Assembly (NCBI RefSeq): GCF_030063415.1
Contig: NZ_JASITA010000007.1
Location: forward strand, 124,001-188,000
Source of the DNA: Streptomyces sp. H27-C3
GTDB taxonomy: Bacteria > Actinomycetota > Actinomycetes > Streptomycetales > Streptomycetaceae
DNA: 64,000 nucleotides
Reading direction: 5' to 3'
Below are positions 17,050-25,358 of the stretch, piece after piece; positions within the stretch are counted from its first letter, which is position 1, and every line of letters begins with the position of its first letter. Both the position numbers and the translations under genes were made by a program. The notes under the pieces are model-generated. The model was given only the letters and a program-made list of their open reading frames with translations. It was not told where the DNA came from and ran no database searches.

Positions 17050-17775
17050 ATGCGCGTCGAGATCTGGTCGGACATCGCCTGTCCCTGGTGCTACATCGGC
17101 AAGGCCCGCTTCGAGAAGGGCCTGGCCGCCTTCGCGCACCGCGACGAGATCGAGGTGGTGCACCGCTCCTTCGAGCTCGACCCCGGCCGCGCCAAGGGCG
17201 ACACGGCGCCCGTGATCGACATGCTGGCCTCGAAGTACGGGCGTACCCGTGAGGAGGCCCGCGCCATGGAGGAGCACGTGGCGGGCAACGCGCAGGCCGA
17301 GGGCCTCGGCTACCTCACCGAGGGGCGCGAGCACGGCAGCACCTTCGACATCCACCGGCTGCTGCACCTGGCCAAGTCGCGCGGCCGCCAGGACCAGCTG
17401 CTCGACCTCGCCTACCGCGCCAACTTCGCCGAGGAGCGCTCCGTCTACGACGCCCAGGTCCTGGTGGACCTCGCCGTGGAGGCCGGACTCGACGCCGAGG
17501 AGGCGCGGGCCGTCCTGACGGACGAGAGCGCGTACGCCGACGACGTACGGGCCGACGAGCGCGAGGCCGCCGAGCTGGGCGCGAGTGGTGTGCCCTTCTT
17601 CGTGCTCGACCGCCGCTTCGGCGTCTCCGGCGGCCAGCCTGCCGAGACCTTCACCCAGGCACTGGAGCAGGCGTGGCAGGGCCGGGCCCTCACCACGATC
17701 GGTGACAGCGCCGACGGAGAAGCGTGCGACACGGATGGGTCCTGCGAGATTCCGCAGGCCGGCGGGTACGTATAA
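17050..17775 (+). CDS. DsbA/FrnE-family thiol oxidoreductase
   Basis: This 241-residue cytoplasmic protein has the active-site CPWC at residues 11-14 (IWSDIACPWCYIGKARF), the helical insert, and a cis-Pro loop ASGVPFFVLDRRFGVSGGQP, all typical of the FrnE branch of DsbA-like proteins. These act as disulfide isomerases or glutathione-transferase-kappa-like enzymes. There is no signal peptide. ATG 17050 (MRVEIW) fits family N-termini. The C-terminus carries two extra cysteines (EACDTDGSCE), which might bind metal or form a second redox pair. Confidence 0.87.
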   Translation: MRVEIWSDIACPWCYIGKARFEKGLAAFAHRDEIEVVHRSFELDPGRAKGDTAPVIDMLASKYGRTREEARAMEEHVAGNAQAEGLGYLTEGREHGSTFDIHRLLHLAKSRGRQDQLLDLAYRANFAEERSVYDAQVLVDLAVEAGLDAEEARAVLTDESAYADDVRADEREAAELGASGVPFFVLDRRFGVSGGQPAETFTQALEQAWQGRALTTIGDSADGEACDTDGSCEIPQAGGYV

Positions 17776-17845
17776 GCATCGCTTAGAGGTACCCGGTAAA
17801 CATTGGCAATGGACGGGGAGTTCGCGGGGCCGCAGAGTGGGGGGC

Positions 17846-18913
17846 ATGGAGCCTCTTTCTCTCAGTGACCGGGCGGCAGCGGAGTTCGCGCCGCAGACGA
17901 CCTATCTGGACACCTCCACCGGCGGCCTGCTGCCGGCGCGGACCGTGGCGGCCGTCAAGACCGCGGCCGAGGAATTCGCCTCCGGCCGCAGGGATGTCGG
18001 TGATCCCTTCGACGCCGTGGCCGCCGCTCGTGCCTCCTTCGCACGCATCGTCGGGGTGGACGCCGCACGGGTCGCCGTCGGCAGCGCGGTGGCGGTCCAT
18101 GTCGGGCTGATCGCGGCGTCGCTGCCCGCAGGCGCCGAAGTCCTCGTTCCCGAAGGGGACTTCAGCTCGCTCGTCAACCCGCTCGCGATCCGCGGCGACC
18201 TCAAGCTGCGGTACGTGCCGCTGGACGCCCTGGCCGAGTCGGTGCGCCCCGGAACCTCCCTCGTCGCCTTCTCCGCGACGCAGTCCGCCGACGGCCGGAT
18301 CGCCGACCTCCGCGCGATCCGCGCCGCGGCCGCCGCCCACGGCGCCCGCACCCTGGTCGACGCCACCCAGGCGGCCGGCTGGCTGCCGTTCGACGCCGGG
18401 GACTACGACTACAGCGTCACCGGCGGCTACAAGTACCTGCTGTGCCCGCGCGGGACGTCGTTCCTCACCGTCACCGCCCAGGCGCAGGAGACCCTCACGC
18501 CGTTGCACGCGGGCTGGCTGTCCGGGGAGGACCCCTGGGGCAGCACCTACGGTCCCGTGGCGGAACTCGCCCACAACGCACGCCGCTTCGACGAGCCCCC
18601 GGCGTCCATCCCGTACCTGGGCGCCCAGCACTCCCTGGCGCTCATGGAGGAGATCGGCACCGAAGCGGTCCACGCCCACACCACGGCTCTCGCCGCGCGC
18701 CTGCGCGCCGGCATCGCGGACCTGGGACACACCCCGGTCCCGGGCGAAGGCCCCATCGTCGCCGCCCCCTCACTGGCCGGCCGGCACGGGTCGCTGGAGG
18801 CGGCCGACATCGTCACCTCCGTCCGGGCAGGCAACCTGCGCGTCTCCTTCCACGTCCACAACTCCACCGCCGATGTGGACCGGGTGCTGGACGTCCTCGG
18901 CGGCCGGGCGTAG
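17846..18913 (+). CDS. class V aminotransferase-fold PLP enzyme
   Basis: This 355-residue enzyme belongs to the SufS/kynureninase-like class V family. The PLP lysine is K196 in VTGGYKYLLCPRG and the ring-binding aspartate D172 in LVDATQAAGW. It lacks the mobile Cys loop of NifS-type desulfurases, so transamination, beta-elimination or racemisation is more likely than cysteine desulfuration. ATG 17846 follows a GGGGGG stretch. No pathway partner is adjacent. The DNA downstream is gene debris and a mobile element. Confidence 0.8.
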   Translation: MEPLSLSDRAAAEFAPQTTYLDTSTGGLLPARTVAAVKTAAEEFASGRRDVGDPFDAVAAARASFARIVGVDAARVAVGSAVAVHVGLIAASLPAGAEVLVPEGDFSSLVNPLAIRGDLKLRYVPLDALAESVRPGTSLVAFSATQSADGRIADLRAIRAAAAAHGARTLVDATQAAGWLPFDAGDYDYSVTGGYKYLLCPRGTSFLTVTAQAQETLTPLHAGWLSGEDPWGSTYGPVAELAHNARRFDEPPASIPYLGAQHSLALMEEIGTEAVHAHTTALAARLRAGIADLGHTPVPGEGPIVAAPSLAGRHGSLEAADIVTSVRAGNLRVSFHVHNSTADVDRVLDVLGGRA

Positions 18914-18931
18914 GAAGGCAGCACGAGGTGG

Positions 18932-19251
18932 TGCCGGTGGAGTCGATACTCAGCAGGTCGCCGACCCACGCCGATCTGCGTCAACGGCTGCTGTACGGGG
19001 ACGAGTCCGCGCCGGCGGAGGCGTGCGCCTTCGGCGGGCTCGTCCTGCGGGTCGCGTGGCACGTCACGCGCTCCACGGCGGACGCCCAGGACATCGGCAT
19101 GCTGGGCCAGGCCCGCAGGGCCGCCGCCCCAGCGCCAGGTGGCCGAACTCTTCCTCGCCCCGGTCGACTTCCGCCTTCTCCTCGGCGGCCGGTACGCCCC
19201 GGACGAGGTGCCGCGCGGCATCGGCGGCGACCTGCTCGCGGCCACCGCCTT
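18932..19251 (+). pseudogene. fused gene debris: ECF sigma N-terminus plus TetR-like C-terminus
   Basis: One plus-strand frame reads SPTHADLRQRLLYGDESAP followed by FGGLVLRVAWHVTRSTADAQ, resembling region 2 of an ECF sigma factor. About 40 nt later another frame reads RQVAELFLAPVDFRLLLGG, which resembles the C-terminal helices of TetR-family regulators. Neither is complete and the frames differ. The stretch ends at the boundary of a MITE-like element. Probably remnants left by deletions at this integration-prone site. Confidence 0.4.
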
Positions 19252-19413
19252 ACGACCTCGGTGGCAATAGTGCGCGGGCTCCCGACGCCCTGCGACTCCG
19301 CCTCCGGCGTTGTCGTCGGTCGACGACGCTCCGCGTCGCCTCCCTCCTCCGCCTTGGACGCGAAGCCGCATGACGCCGCTCGCTGATCCACGCTCCATTG
19401 CCCCCGAGGTCGT
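19252..19413. mobile_element. 162-bp MITE-like element, copy A
   Basis: The element has 17-bp terminal inverted repeats (left ACGACCTCGGTGGCAAT, right ATTGCCCCCGAGGTCGT), one mismatch apart. It is an inverted copy of 26853-27014, with the same length and about 6 differences over 162 positions by eye. It encodes no transposase. Both copies share GTA before and AAGG after the core when aligned, so the true ends may extend a few bases. Likely moved by a transposase elsewhere in the genome. Confidence 0.75.
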
Positions 19414-19431
19414 TACGACCTCGGGGGCAAT
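19397..19431. repeat. extra terminal repeat forming a perfect 17-bp palindrome
   Basis: The right terminal repeat of MITE copy A (19397-19413) is followed after one T by its exact inverted copy (19415-19431). This head-to-head structure suggests either a second, truncated element or a nested insertion. It would also fold as a very stable hairpin. Confidence 0.7.
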
Positions 19432-19493
19432 AGAGCCCGCGGCGTCACCGGCCCGACTCTGAGGGGCGACGGCCGACGTCTGCGAACGCAGGG

Positions 19494-19523
19494 TGGGGTC
19501 GGTCCGAACCCGGACCGACCCCA
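19494..19523 (-). terminator. terminator of the ect operon
   Basis: TGGGGTCGGTCCG (19494-19506) pairs perfectly with CGGACCGACCCCA (19511-19523), a 13-bp stem with a 4-nt loop. It lies 23 nt downstream of the ectD stop on the minus strand. Confidence 0.85.
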
Positions 19524-19546
19524 CACCGCAGGCCTCGCGTACTGCC

Positions 19547-20464
19547 TCACTTCACCGGCGTGAAGTCCCTCGCCCCGATGAAGTCGGGTCGTGGAACGGG
19601 CGCCGCGAACGGCGCGACCGCCGCGTTCTCCACGCTGTTGAACACGATGAAGACATTGCTGCGCGGGTACGGCGTGATGTTGTCGCCCGAGCCGTGCATG
19701 CAGTTGCAGTCGAACCAGGTCGCGGAACCGGCGTTCCCCGTGAAGAGCTTGATGCCGTGCTCCTCGGAAATGCGGGTCAGCGCGGCGTCCGAAGGCGTAC
19801 CGGCGCCCTGCATCTGCAGCGACTGCCGGTAATTGTCCCTCGGTGTCTCGCCCGCGCAGCCGAGGAACTCCTTGTGCGACCCCGGCATGATCATCAAGCC
19901 GCCGTTGGTCGCCAGGTTCTTGGTCAGCGCGATCGACACGGACACGGTCCGCATGTTCGCCAGACCGTCCTCGGCGTGCCAGGTCTCGAAGTCCGAGTGC
20001 CAGTAGAAGCCCGAGGCCCCGAACCCCGGCTTGACGTTGATCCGCGACTGGTGGACGTACACGTCGGATCCGAGGATCTGGCGGGCGCGGCCCACCACTC
20101 GCGGGTCACGCACCAGCTGGGCGAAGATCTCGCTCATCCGGTGCACCTCGAAGACCGACCGTACGTCCTGCGACTTGGGCTCTATGATCGAGCGCTCGTC
20201 GGCCCGGACCCCGGGGTCGTTGATCAGCCGGTCCAACTCGGCGCGGTACAGCACCACTTCGTCGGGGGTGATCAGCTGGTCGACCGTGAGGAAGCCGTCC
20301 CGCTCGAAGCTCTGGAGCTCCGGGGCTTCGACCGGTCCCGGCGCGCCGGGCACGGACCAGACGACCGGGTCCTGGCGGGGGGTGGTCACCTCGGCCGTAC
20401 CGCGCGTCGGGTATCGGTCGGTCTTCGGTTCGCGGGCGGTCGTCGGGGTCAGTACGTCGGTCAT
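19547..20464 (-). CDS. ectD: ectoine 5-hydroxylase
   Basis: This 305-residue Fe(II)/2-oxoglutarate dioxygenase converts ectoine to 5-hydroxyectoine in the cytoplasm. The iron triad is H156 and D158 in FYWHSDFETWH plus H257 in FDCNCMHGSGDN. The 2-oxoglutarate-binding arginine is in TPYPRSNVFIVFNSVEN. Length is normal for EctD. It is the last gene of ectABCD, with its ATG 3 nt after the ectC stop, so hydroxyectoine is expected to be made together with ectoine under osmotic or heat stress. Confidence 0.96.
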   Translation of the reverse strand: MTDVLTPTTAREPKTDRYPTRGTAEVTTPRQDPVVWSVPGAPGPVEAPELQSFERDGFLTVDQLITPDEVVLYRAELDRLINDPGVRADERSIIEPKSQDVRSVFEVHRMSEIFAQLVRDPRVVGRARQILGSDVYVHQSRINVKPGFGASGFYWHSDFETWHAEDGLANMRTVSVSIALTKNLATNGGLMIMPGSHKEFLGCAGETPRDNYRQSLQMQGAGTPSDAALTRISEEHGIKLFTGNAGSATWFDCNCMHGSGDNITPYPRSNVFIVFNSVENAAVAPFAAPVPRPDFIGARDFTPVK

Positions 20465-20467
20465 GGA

Positions 20468-20866
20468 TCAGCCCTCCTCTGTCAGCAGCGGGTATACGCC
20501 GTTCTCGTCATGGTCCTCCCGTCCGGTGACGGGGGGGTTGAACACGCACACGCAGCGGAAGTCGGTCTTGGGCCGCATGGTGTGCCGCTCGTGGCCGTCC
20601 AGCAGGTACATCGTGCCGGGCGAGATCCAGTGGGTCTCGCCAGTCTCGTCGTTGGTGAGCTCGGCCTCGCCCTCCGTGCACAGCACGGCCTCGATGTGGT
20701 TCGCATACCACATCGACGTCTCCGTACCCGCGTACAGCACGGTTTCGTGGAGCGAGAAGCCCACCTTTTCCTTGGCGAGCACGATGCGCTTGCTCTCCCA
20801 GGTCCCGGAGGCAGCCTTCACATGCCGGTCGGTGTTCTCGATGTCCTTGAAAGATCGGACGATCAC
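20468..20866 (-). CDS. ectC: L-ectoine synthase
   Basis: This 132-residue cupin cyclises N-gamma-acetyl-diaminobutyrate to ectoine. The sequence [20 protein letters not shown] and the cupin block [20 protein letters not shown], then [20 protein letters not shown], are diagnostic, with metal ligands in the E/H-rich loops. It starts with GTG at 20866 and lies about 50 nt downstream of ectB. Confidence 0.96.
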   Translation of the reverse strand: MIVRSFKDIENTDRHVKAASGTWESKRIVLAKEKVGFSLHETVLYAGTETSMWYANHIEAVLCTEGEAELTNDETGETHWISPGTMYLLDGHERHTMRPKTDFRCVCVFNPPVTGREDHDENGVYPLLTEEG

Positions 20867-20914
20867 GGTGAGTCGTAGCCCTTCTCTATACGGTGGTGCG
20901 TCGTACGTCGTGCG

Positions 20915-22183
20915 TCAGGCGGTCTCGCGGACCGACCGGGCCAGGATGCGCAGGCCCTGGTCGAGCTCCTCGGCGGTGATGGTGAGCGCCGGGAGCAGCT
21001 TCACGACCTCGCTCTGCGGGCCCGAGGTCTCCAGCAGCATCCCCAGCTCGAAGGCGCGGCGGCAGACCGCGGAGGCGCGCGGCTTGTCGGTGAACTCAAG
21101 ACCCCAGACCAGGCCGCGGCCGCGGAAGCTCAGGCCGGCCCCGTCGTTCTCCTCGACGATGGCGAGAAGCGCGCGCTCGACCTGTTCGCCGCGGAGCTCG
21201 GTCTGCTTCTCCATCTGGCCGTCGGTCCAGTAGGTGTCCAGCGCGGCGGACGCGGTGACGAACGCCGGGTTGTTGCCGCGGAAGGTGCCGTTGTGCTCGC
21301 CCGGCTCCCAGATGTCCAGCTCCGGCTTGAACAGGCAGAGCGACATGGGCATGCCGTAACCGCTGATCGACTTCGACAGCGTGACGATGTCCGGCGTGAT
21401 GCCCGCCTCCTCGAAGGAGAAGAACTTGCCGGTACGGCCGCAGCCCATCTGGATGTCGTCGACGATCAGCAGCATGTCCTGGCGCTTGCACAGCTCGGAC
21501 AGCGCGCGCAGCCACTCGGCGCGGGCCACATTGATGCCGCCCTCGCCCTGCACCGTCTCGACGATCACGGCGGCGGGCTTGTTGAGGCCGGAGCCCTGGT
21601 CGTCGAGCAGCCGCTCGAACCACAGGAAGTCTTCCACCGTGCCGTCGAAGTAGTTGTCGAACGGCATCGGGGTGCCGTGCACCAGCGGGATGCCGGCGCC
21701 GGCCCGCTTGAAGGCGTTGCCGGTGACGGCGAGCGCGCCCAGCGACATGCCGTGGAAGGCGTTGGTGAACGAGACGACGGACTCGCGGCCCTTCACCTTG
21801 CGGGCCAGCTTGAGCGCGGCCTCGACGGCGTTGGTGCCGGTCGGGCCCGGGAACATCACCTTGTACGGAAGATCACGCGGTCGCAGGATCACGTTCTGGA
21901 AGGTCTCCAGGAACGCCCGCTTCGCGGTCGTCGCCATGTCCAGGCCGTGGGTGATGCCGTCGCGTTCGATGTAGTCGATCAGCGCCCGTTTGAGTACCGG
22001 GTTGTTGTGTCCGTAGTTGAGTGACCCGGCGCCGGCGAAGAAGTCGAGGTAGGTATGGCCGTCCTCGTCGTGGAGGTGACTGCCCTGCGCGCGGTCGAAC
22101 ACGGCCGGCCAGCCGCGGCAGTAGCTTCGTACTTCGGATTCGAGGGTCTCGAAGACGCTCAGGGCGGGAGGGGTGATGGTCAT
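20915..22183 (-). CDS. ectB: diaminobutyrate--2-oxoglutarate transaminase
   Basis: This 422-residue class III aminotransferase makes L-2,4-diaminobutyrate from aspartate semialdehyde and glutamate, the first step of ectoine synthesis. The PLP lysine is K271 in TLSKSISGYG, with the conserved DDIQMGCGRTGKFFSFEE before it. The N-terminal MTITPPALSVFETLESEVRS matches EctB proteins. It is 26 nt downstream of ectA. Confidence 0.96.
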   Translation of the reverse strand: MTITPPALSVFETLESEVRSYCRGWPAVFDRAQGSHLHDEDGHTYLDFFAGAGSLNYGHNNPVLKRALIDYIERDGITHGLDMATTAKRAFLETFQNVILRPRDLPYKVMFPGPTGTNAVEAALKLARKVKGRESVVSFTNAFHGMSLGALAVTGNAFKRAGAGIPLVHGTPMPFDNYFDGTVEDFLWFERLLDDQGSGLNKPAAVIVETVQGEGGINVARAEWLRALSELCKRQDMLLIVDDIQMGCGRTGKFFSFEEAGITPDIVTLSKSISGYGMPMSLCLFKPELDIWEPGEHNGTFRGNNPAFVTASAALDTYWTDGQMEKQTELRGEQVERALLAIVEENDGAGLSFRGRGLVWGLEFTDKPRASAVCRRAFELGMLLETSGPQSEVVKLLPALTITAEELDQGLRILARSVRETA

Positions 22184-22209
22184 GGCGGTCTCCTGGTGAG
22201 TGGGGGGTG

Positions 22210-22743
22210 TCAGGAAGCGATCGGGCCGATGCGGTACAGCACTTCGGGCAGGTGTGATCCCTCAGGGAACAGCCCGCCGTCGAAGAGGACTTCGCGCTCC
22301 AGGGACGCTCCCTGGCGCTCGGCGTACGAGGTGAAGAGCCGGTCGGATGCGGTGTTGTCCGGCGTCACCGTCGTCTCTATCGCCTTGACCCCCTGGCCTG
22401 CGACGACCTTTGCGGTCAGCGCGTCCAGCAGAACCCCGGCAAGCCCGCGGCCACGGTGATCGTGACCGACGGCGACCTGCCAGATGACCAGCGTTTCGGG
22501 GCTATCAGGACGTACGTAGCCCGTGATGAAGGCGATTGGTTCGCCCTCCGGGTGATCGCGCGCCACCACTGAGGTCGCGGCGAAGTCACGGCACCACAGC
22601 AGATAGCTGTACGAGGAGTTGAGGTCCAGGACCTCGGAGTCGCGGGCAATGCGCCAGATCGCGGCTCCGTCCTCCACTCGTGGAGCATCGATCTGCATGA
22701 ATTCGCTTCGGGCACGTGCAAGGTCTGCTTGTGCGGCAGTCAT
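22210..22743 (-). CDS. ectA: L-2,4-diaminobutyrate N-acetyltransferase
   Basis: This 177-residue GNAT enzyme acetylates diaminobutyrate at the gamma nitrogen. LDLNSSYSYLLWCRDFAATS and the CoA loop VGHDHRGRGLAGVLLDAL are EctA hallmarks. ATG 22743 has no Shine-Dalgarno sequence upstream, but TAAATT lies 8 nt before it, so the mRNA may be leaderless. It is the first gene of ectABCD. A 15-bp palindrome 115 nt upstream may be a regulatory site. Confidence 0.94.
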   Translation of the reverse strand: MTAAQADLARARSEFMQIDAPRVEDGAAIWRIARDSEVLDLNSSYSYLLWCRDFAATSVVARDHPEGEPIAFITGYVRPDSPETLVIWQVAVGHDHRGRGLAGVLLDALTAKVVAGQGVKAIETTVTPDNTASDRLFTSYAERQGASLEREVLFDGGLFPEGSHLPEVLYRIGPIAS

Positions 22744-22751
22744 GTGGAAGG

Positions 22752-22757
22752 AATTTA
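22752..22757 (-). promoter_or_regulatory. possible -10 of a leaderless ectA promoter
   Basis: The minus strand reads GGTAAATTCCTTCCACATG, with TAAATT ending 8 nt before the ectA ATG. A start of transcription at or just before the ATG would follow, which fits the missing ribosome binding site. The -35 region is weak (about TGCACT). The flanks are unusually AT-rich for this genome. Confidence 0.45.
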
Positions 22758-22857
22758 CCGAGCAAATTCAAAAAGTGCATCGTCGGATGAGGTTGGCTGA
22801 GAGGCGACGCTGTGTTATCGCGCGGGCCCACACGGGCGCAAAGGTGTTGCGAAAACA

Positions 22858-22891
22858 GATGATTTGCCCGTAAATATACGGGCAAATCGTC
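22858..22891. promoter_or_regulatory. 15-bp palindrome upstream of ectABCD
   Basis: GATGATTTGCCCGTA (22858-22872) and TACGGGCAAATCGTC (22877-22891) are complementary at 14 of 15 positions around AATA. The AT-rich loop and symmetric TTTGCCCGTA arms look like an operator for a dimeric regulator. A terminator for an unseen plus-strand transcript is the alternative, though no U-run follows. It is the strongest candidate cis-element for ectoine control in the window. Confidence 0.6.
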
Positions 22892-23066
22892 TTGAGTGTG
22901 GGGTCGGTCACAAGGCCGTAACTCTCGTGAGACGTGCCCGAATTGAGCCTTTCGGCCATGTTGAAATCGTGGCGTTTAGGGTTGGAAAAAGCGGGCAGAA
23001 GAATACGGGAAGCTGCGCTAATAAAGCGGCCATATGTCATCCGGAATTCATGGAATTCAAAGGCGA
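22892..23066. other. AT-richer intergenic spacer
   Basis: This rest of the 323-nt gap between ectA and the aminotransferase gene shows no convincing reading frame on either strand. Short frames here have codon use unlike the neighbours. Its base composition is clearly lower in G+C than surrounding DNA. I see no further repeat. Confidence 0.5.
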
Positions 23067-24173
23067 TTATTCATTGGGCCAGGTTTCCGTCACGGCCTTG
23101 CGGGCAGCTTCAAGGTCCACCGGTCGGCCCGAGCCGCTCAGTGCCGCCCCCAGCGCCGCGAGCGAGGACTGCACGACGCCCCGGGTGGCGTCCACCCCGT
23201 AGTGATTGACCCGGATCATCTCCTTGGCCAGCGTGCCGCCGCCCGCGATCAGCGGCAGCGACGGGTCGGCCGCCAGGGCGGTGGCGACCAGCTCCGACGC
23301 GTCGACCCCGGCGGGGGAGCGCAGCGTCGTGGCCACCGGCGCCGCGTCCCGCGCTTCGTGGACGTACGGCTCCAGGCCGCCGCCCAGCGCGAGCGCACCC
23401 GCGCGGGTGGCCGACGCGGCGGCGCTGTGGCGGTCCATGACCGCGTCGAGGCCCTCCGCCTCGACGCGCTCGACACACGCGTCGAGCGCCAGCATCTCCA
23501 GCTGGGCCGGCGCGTGCAGCAGCGTCCTTCGGCCACCGTCGATCCACCGCTCCTTCCAGTCAAGAAGTGAAAGGTAGGAGCGACGGGGGGCCTGCGGGTT
23601 CGCCGCGATGCGCTCCCAGGCGCGCGCGCTCACCGACACCGCGGAGACACCGGCCGGGCCGCCCATCGCTTTCTGCGCGCCGATCACGCACAGATCCACC
23701 CCCCACGCGTCGGGCAGCAACGGCTCGGCGGCCACCGAGGCGACCGCGTCCAGCATGAAGAGGGCGCCGTGGGCCCGTACGACCTCACCGATCGCGGCGA
23801 CCGGGTTGGTGTTGCCGGTGGCCGCCTCGGCGTGCACCAGGGAGACGAAGTCGATCTCCGGGTGCTCGGCCAGCGCGTGCGCCACCTGGTCCGCCGACAC
23901 GGCCGTGTCGAAGGGGACCGCCAGATCGATCACGGTCGCACCGCAGTCGCGCAGCCAGTTGCCGAAGGTCTGCCCGTACGGCCCCGTCACGACATTCAGC
24001 GCCGTCGAACCGGGGTGCGCGGCCCCGCGGATGCAGCCCTCCAAGGGAAGCAGCGCCTCGCCCTGCATGATGACGACGTCCTGCTCGGTGGAGAGCAGCG
24101 CGGCGACCCGCCGCTCGATCTGCGCGAAGTGCTCTGCGGTCAGCGGGGGCAGGTCCAGCAGCGGGTGTGTCAC
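23067..24173 (-). CDS. alanine/serine--glyoxylate aminotransferase-like PLP enzyme
   Basis: This 368-residue class V aminotransferase has its PLP lysine at K168 in CVIGAQKAMGGPAG and D142 in FMLDAVASVAAEP. The N-terminal PLTAEHFAQIERRV and TALNVVTGPYGQTFGNWLRD are like the serine-pyruvate/alanine-glyoxylate group. GTG 24173 is preceded by GAAGAGAG. The long upstream in-frame extension overlaps the divergent amidohydrolase and is rejected. The physiological substrates are not decided by sequence. Confidence 0.82.
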   Translation of the reverse strand: MTHPLLDLPPLTAEHFAQIERRVAALLSTEQDVVIMQGEALLPLEGCIRGAAHPGSTALNVVTGPYGQTFGNWLRDCGATVIDLAVPFDTAVSADQVAHALAEHPEIDFVSLVHAEAATGNTNPVAAIGEVVRAHGALFMLDAVASVAAEPLLPDAWGVDLCVIGAQKAMGGPAGVSAVSVSARAWERIAANPQAPRRSYLSLLDWKERWIDGGRRTLLHAPAQLEMLALDACVERVEAEGLDAVMDRHSAAASATRAGALALGGGLEPYVHEARDAAPVATTLRSPAGVDASELVATALAADPSLPLIAGGGTLAKEMIRVNHYGVDATRGVVQSSLAALGAALSGSGRPVDLEAARKAVTETWPNE

Positions 24174-24266
24174 GGCGGTGCTCTCTTCGCGAGGGTGATC
24201 GGGCTTTCGGCCGAGACTACCCACCGCCTCCGACAGCCCCCGCGGCGTCCTCGTACAGTGCTGTTC

Positions 24267-25358
24267 ATGAGTGATCACGGGGTGCTCCGGGTGAAGGGGC
24301 GGGTACTCGCCGGACCCGACGACGTCAGGGACGAGTTGTGGGCCGTGGACGGCCGGATCACCTACGAACGGCCCGTCGGCGCACGCGACGTGACGACCGT
24401 CGACGGCTGGGCGCTGCCCGGCCTGGTCGACGCGCACTGCCATGTCGGGCTCGACCGGCATGGGCCGGTCGACGACGCCACCAGCGAGAAGCAGGCGCTC
24501 ACCGACCGGGAGGCGGGCACCCTGCTGATCCGCGACGCGGGATCACCGTCCGACACCCGCTGGATCGACGACCGCGCCGACCTGCCGAAGATCATCAGGG
24601 CGGGTCGGCACATCGCCCGCACGCGCCGTTACATCCGCAACTACGCCCATGAGATCGAGCCCGGCGACCTGGTCGCGTACGTGGCCCGGGAGGCGCGCCG
24701 CAGTGACGGCTGGGTCAAGCTCGTCGGCGACTGGATCGACCGGGAGACCGGCGACCTGAGCGCGTGCTGGCCGCGCGGCGAGGTGGAGGCGGCCATCGCC
24801 GAGGCGCACCGGCTGGGCGCCCGCGTCACCGCGCACTGCTTCGCCGAGGACGCGCTTCGCGATCTCGTCGAGGCCGGGATCGACTGCATCGAGCACGCGA
24901 CCGGGCTGACCGAGGACACGATCCCGTTCTTCGCCGAGCGCGGCGTCGCGATCGTCCCGACGCTGGTCAACATCGCGACCTTCCCGCACCTGGCGGACGG
25001 CGGCGAGGCGAAGTTCCCGCGCTGGTCCGCCCATATGCGGGACCTGTACGAGCGGCGCTACGACACGGTGCGCGCGGCGTACGACGCGGGAGTGCCGGTC
25101 TTCGTCGGAACGGACGCGGGCGGGTCGCTGGCGCACGGTCTGGTGGCCGCCGAGGTGGCCGAGCTGGTGAAGGCGGGCATCCCGGCCCTGGACGCCCTGT
25201 CGGCGACGGCGTGGGGGGCGCGGGAGTGGCTGGGGCGCCCTGTGCTGGAGGAGAGCGCCCCAGCGGACCTGGTGGTGTACGACGAGGACCCGCGGGCGGA
25301 CGTGCGAGTGCTGGCGGCGCCGCGGCGGATCGTGCTGGACGGGCGGATCGTCGGCTGA
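24267..25358 (+). CDS. amidohydrolase-superfamily metal-dependent hydrolase
   Basis: This 363-residue protein has the superfamily metal motif HCH in LPGLVDAHCHVGLD (H57, H59), further histidines in VTAHCFAEDAL and CIEHATGLTEDT, and the catalytic aspartate in PVFVGTDAGGSLAHG. The N- and C-terminal strands form the usual small beta-sandwich (VLRVKGRVLAGP, DLVVYDEDPRADV). It resembles imidazolonepropionase/prolidase-like enzymes, but the substrate is unknown. It is divergent from the aminotransferase gene with a 93-nt spacer. Confidence 0.85.
   Translation: MSDHGVLRVKGRVLAGPDDVRDELWAVDGRITYERPVGARDVTTVDGWALPGLVDAHCHVGLDRHGPVDDATSEKQALTDREAGTLLIRDAGSPSDTRWIDDRADLPKIIRAGRHIARTRRYIRNYAHEIEPGDLVAYVAREARRSDGWVKLVGDWIDRETGDLSACWPRGEVEAAIAEAHRLGARVTAHCFAEDALRDLVEAGIDCIEHATGLTEDTIPFFAERGVAIVPTLVNIATFPHLADGGEAKFPRWSAHMRDLYERRYDTVRAAYDAGVPVFVGTDAGGSLAHGLVAAEVAELVKAGIPALDALSATAWGAREWLGRPVLEESAPADLVVYDEDPRADVRVLAAPRRIVLDGRIVG

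Noticed and set aside
22768..23040. 90-codon minus-strand frame upstream of ectA
   Set aside because: Spans the palindrome and AT-rich spacer; codon use unlike a Streptomyces gene and no ribosome site.
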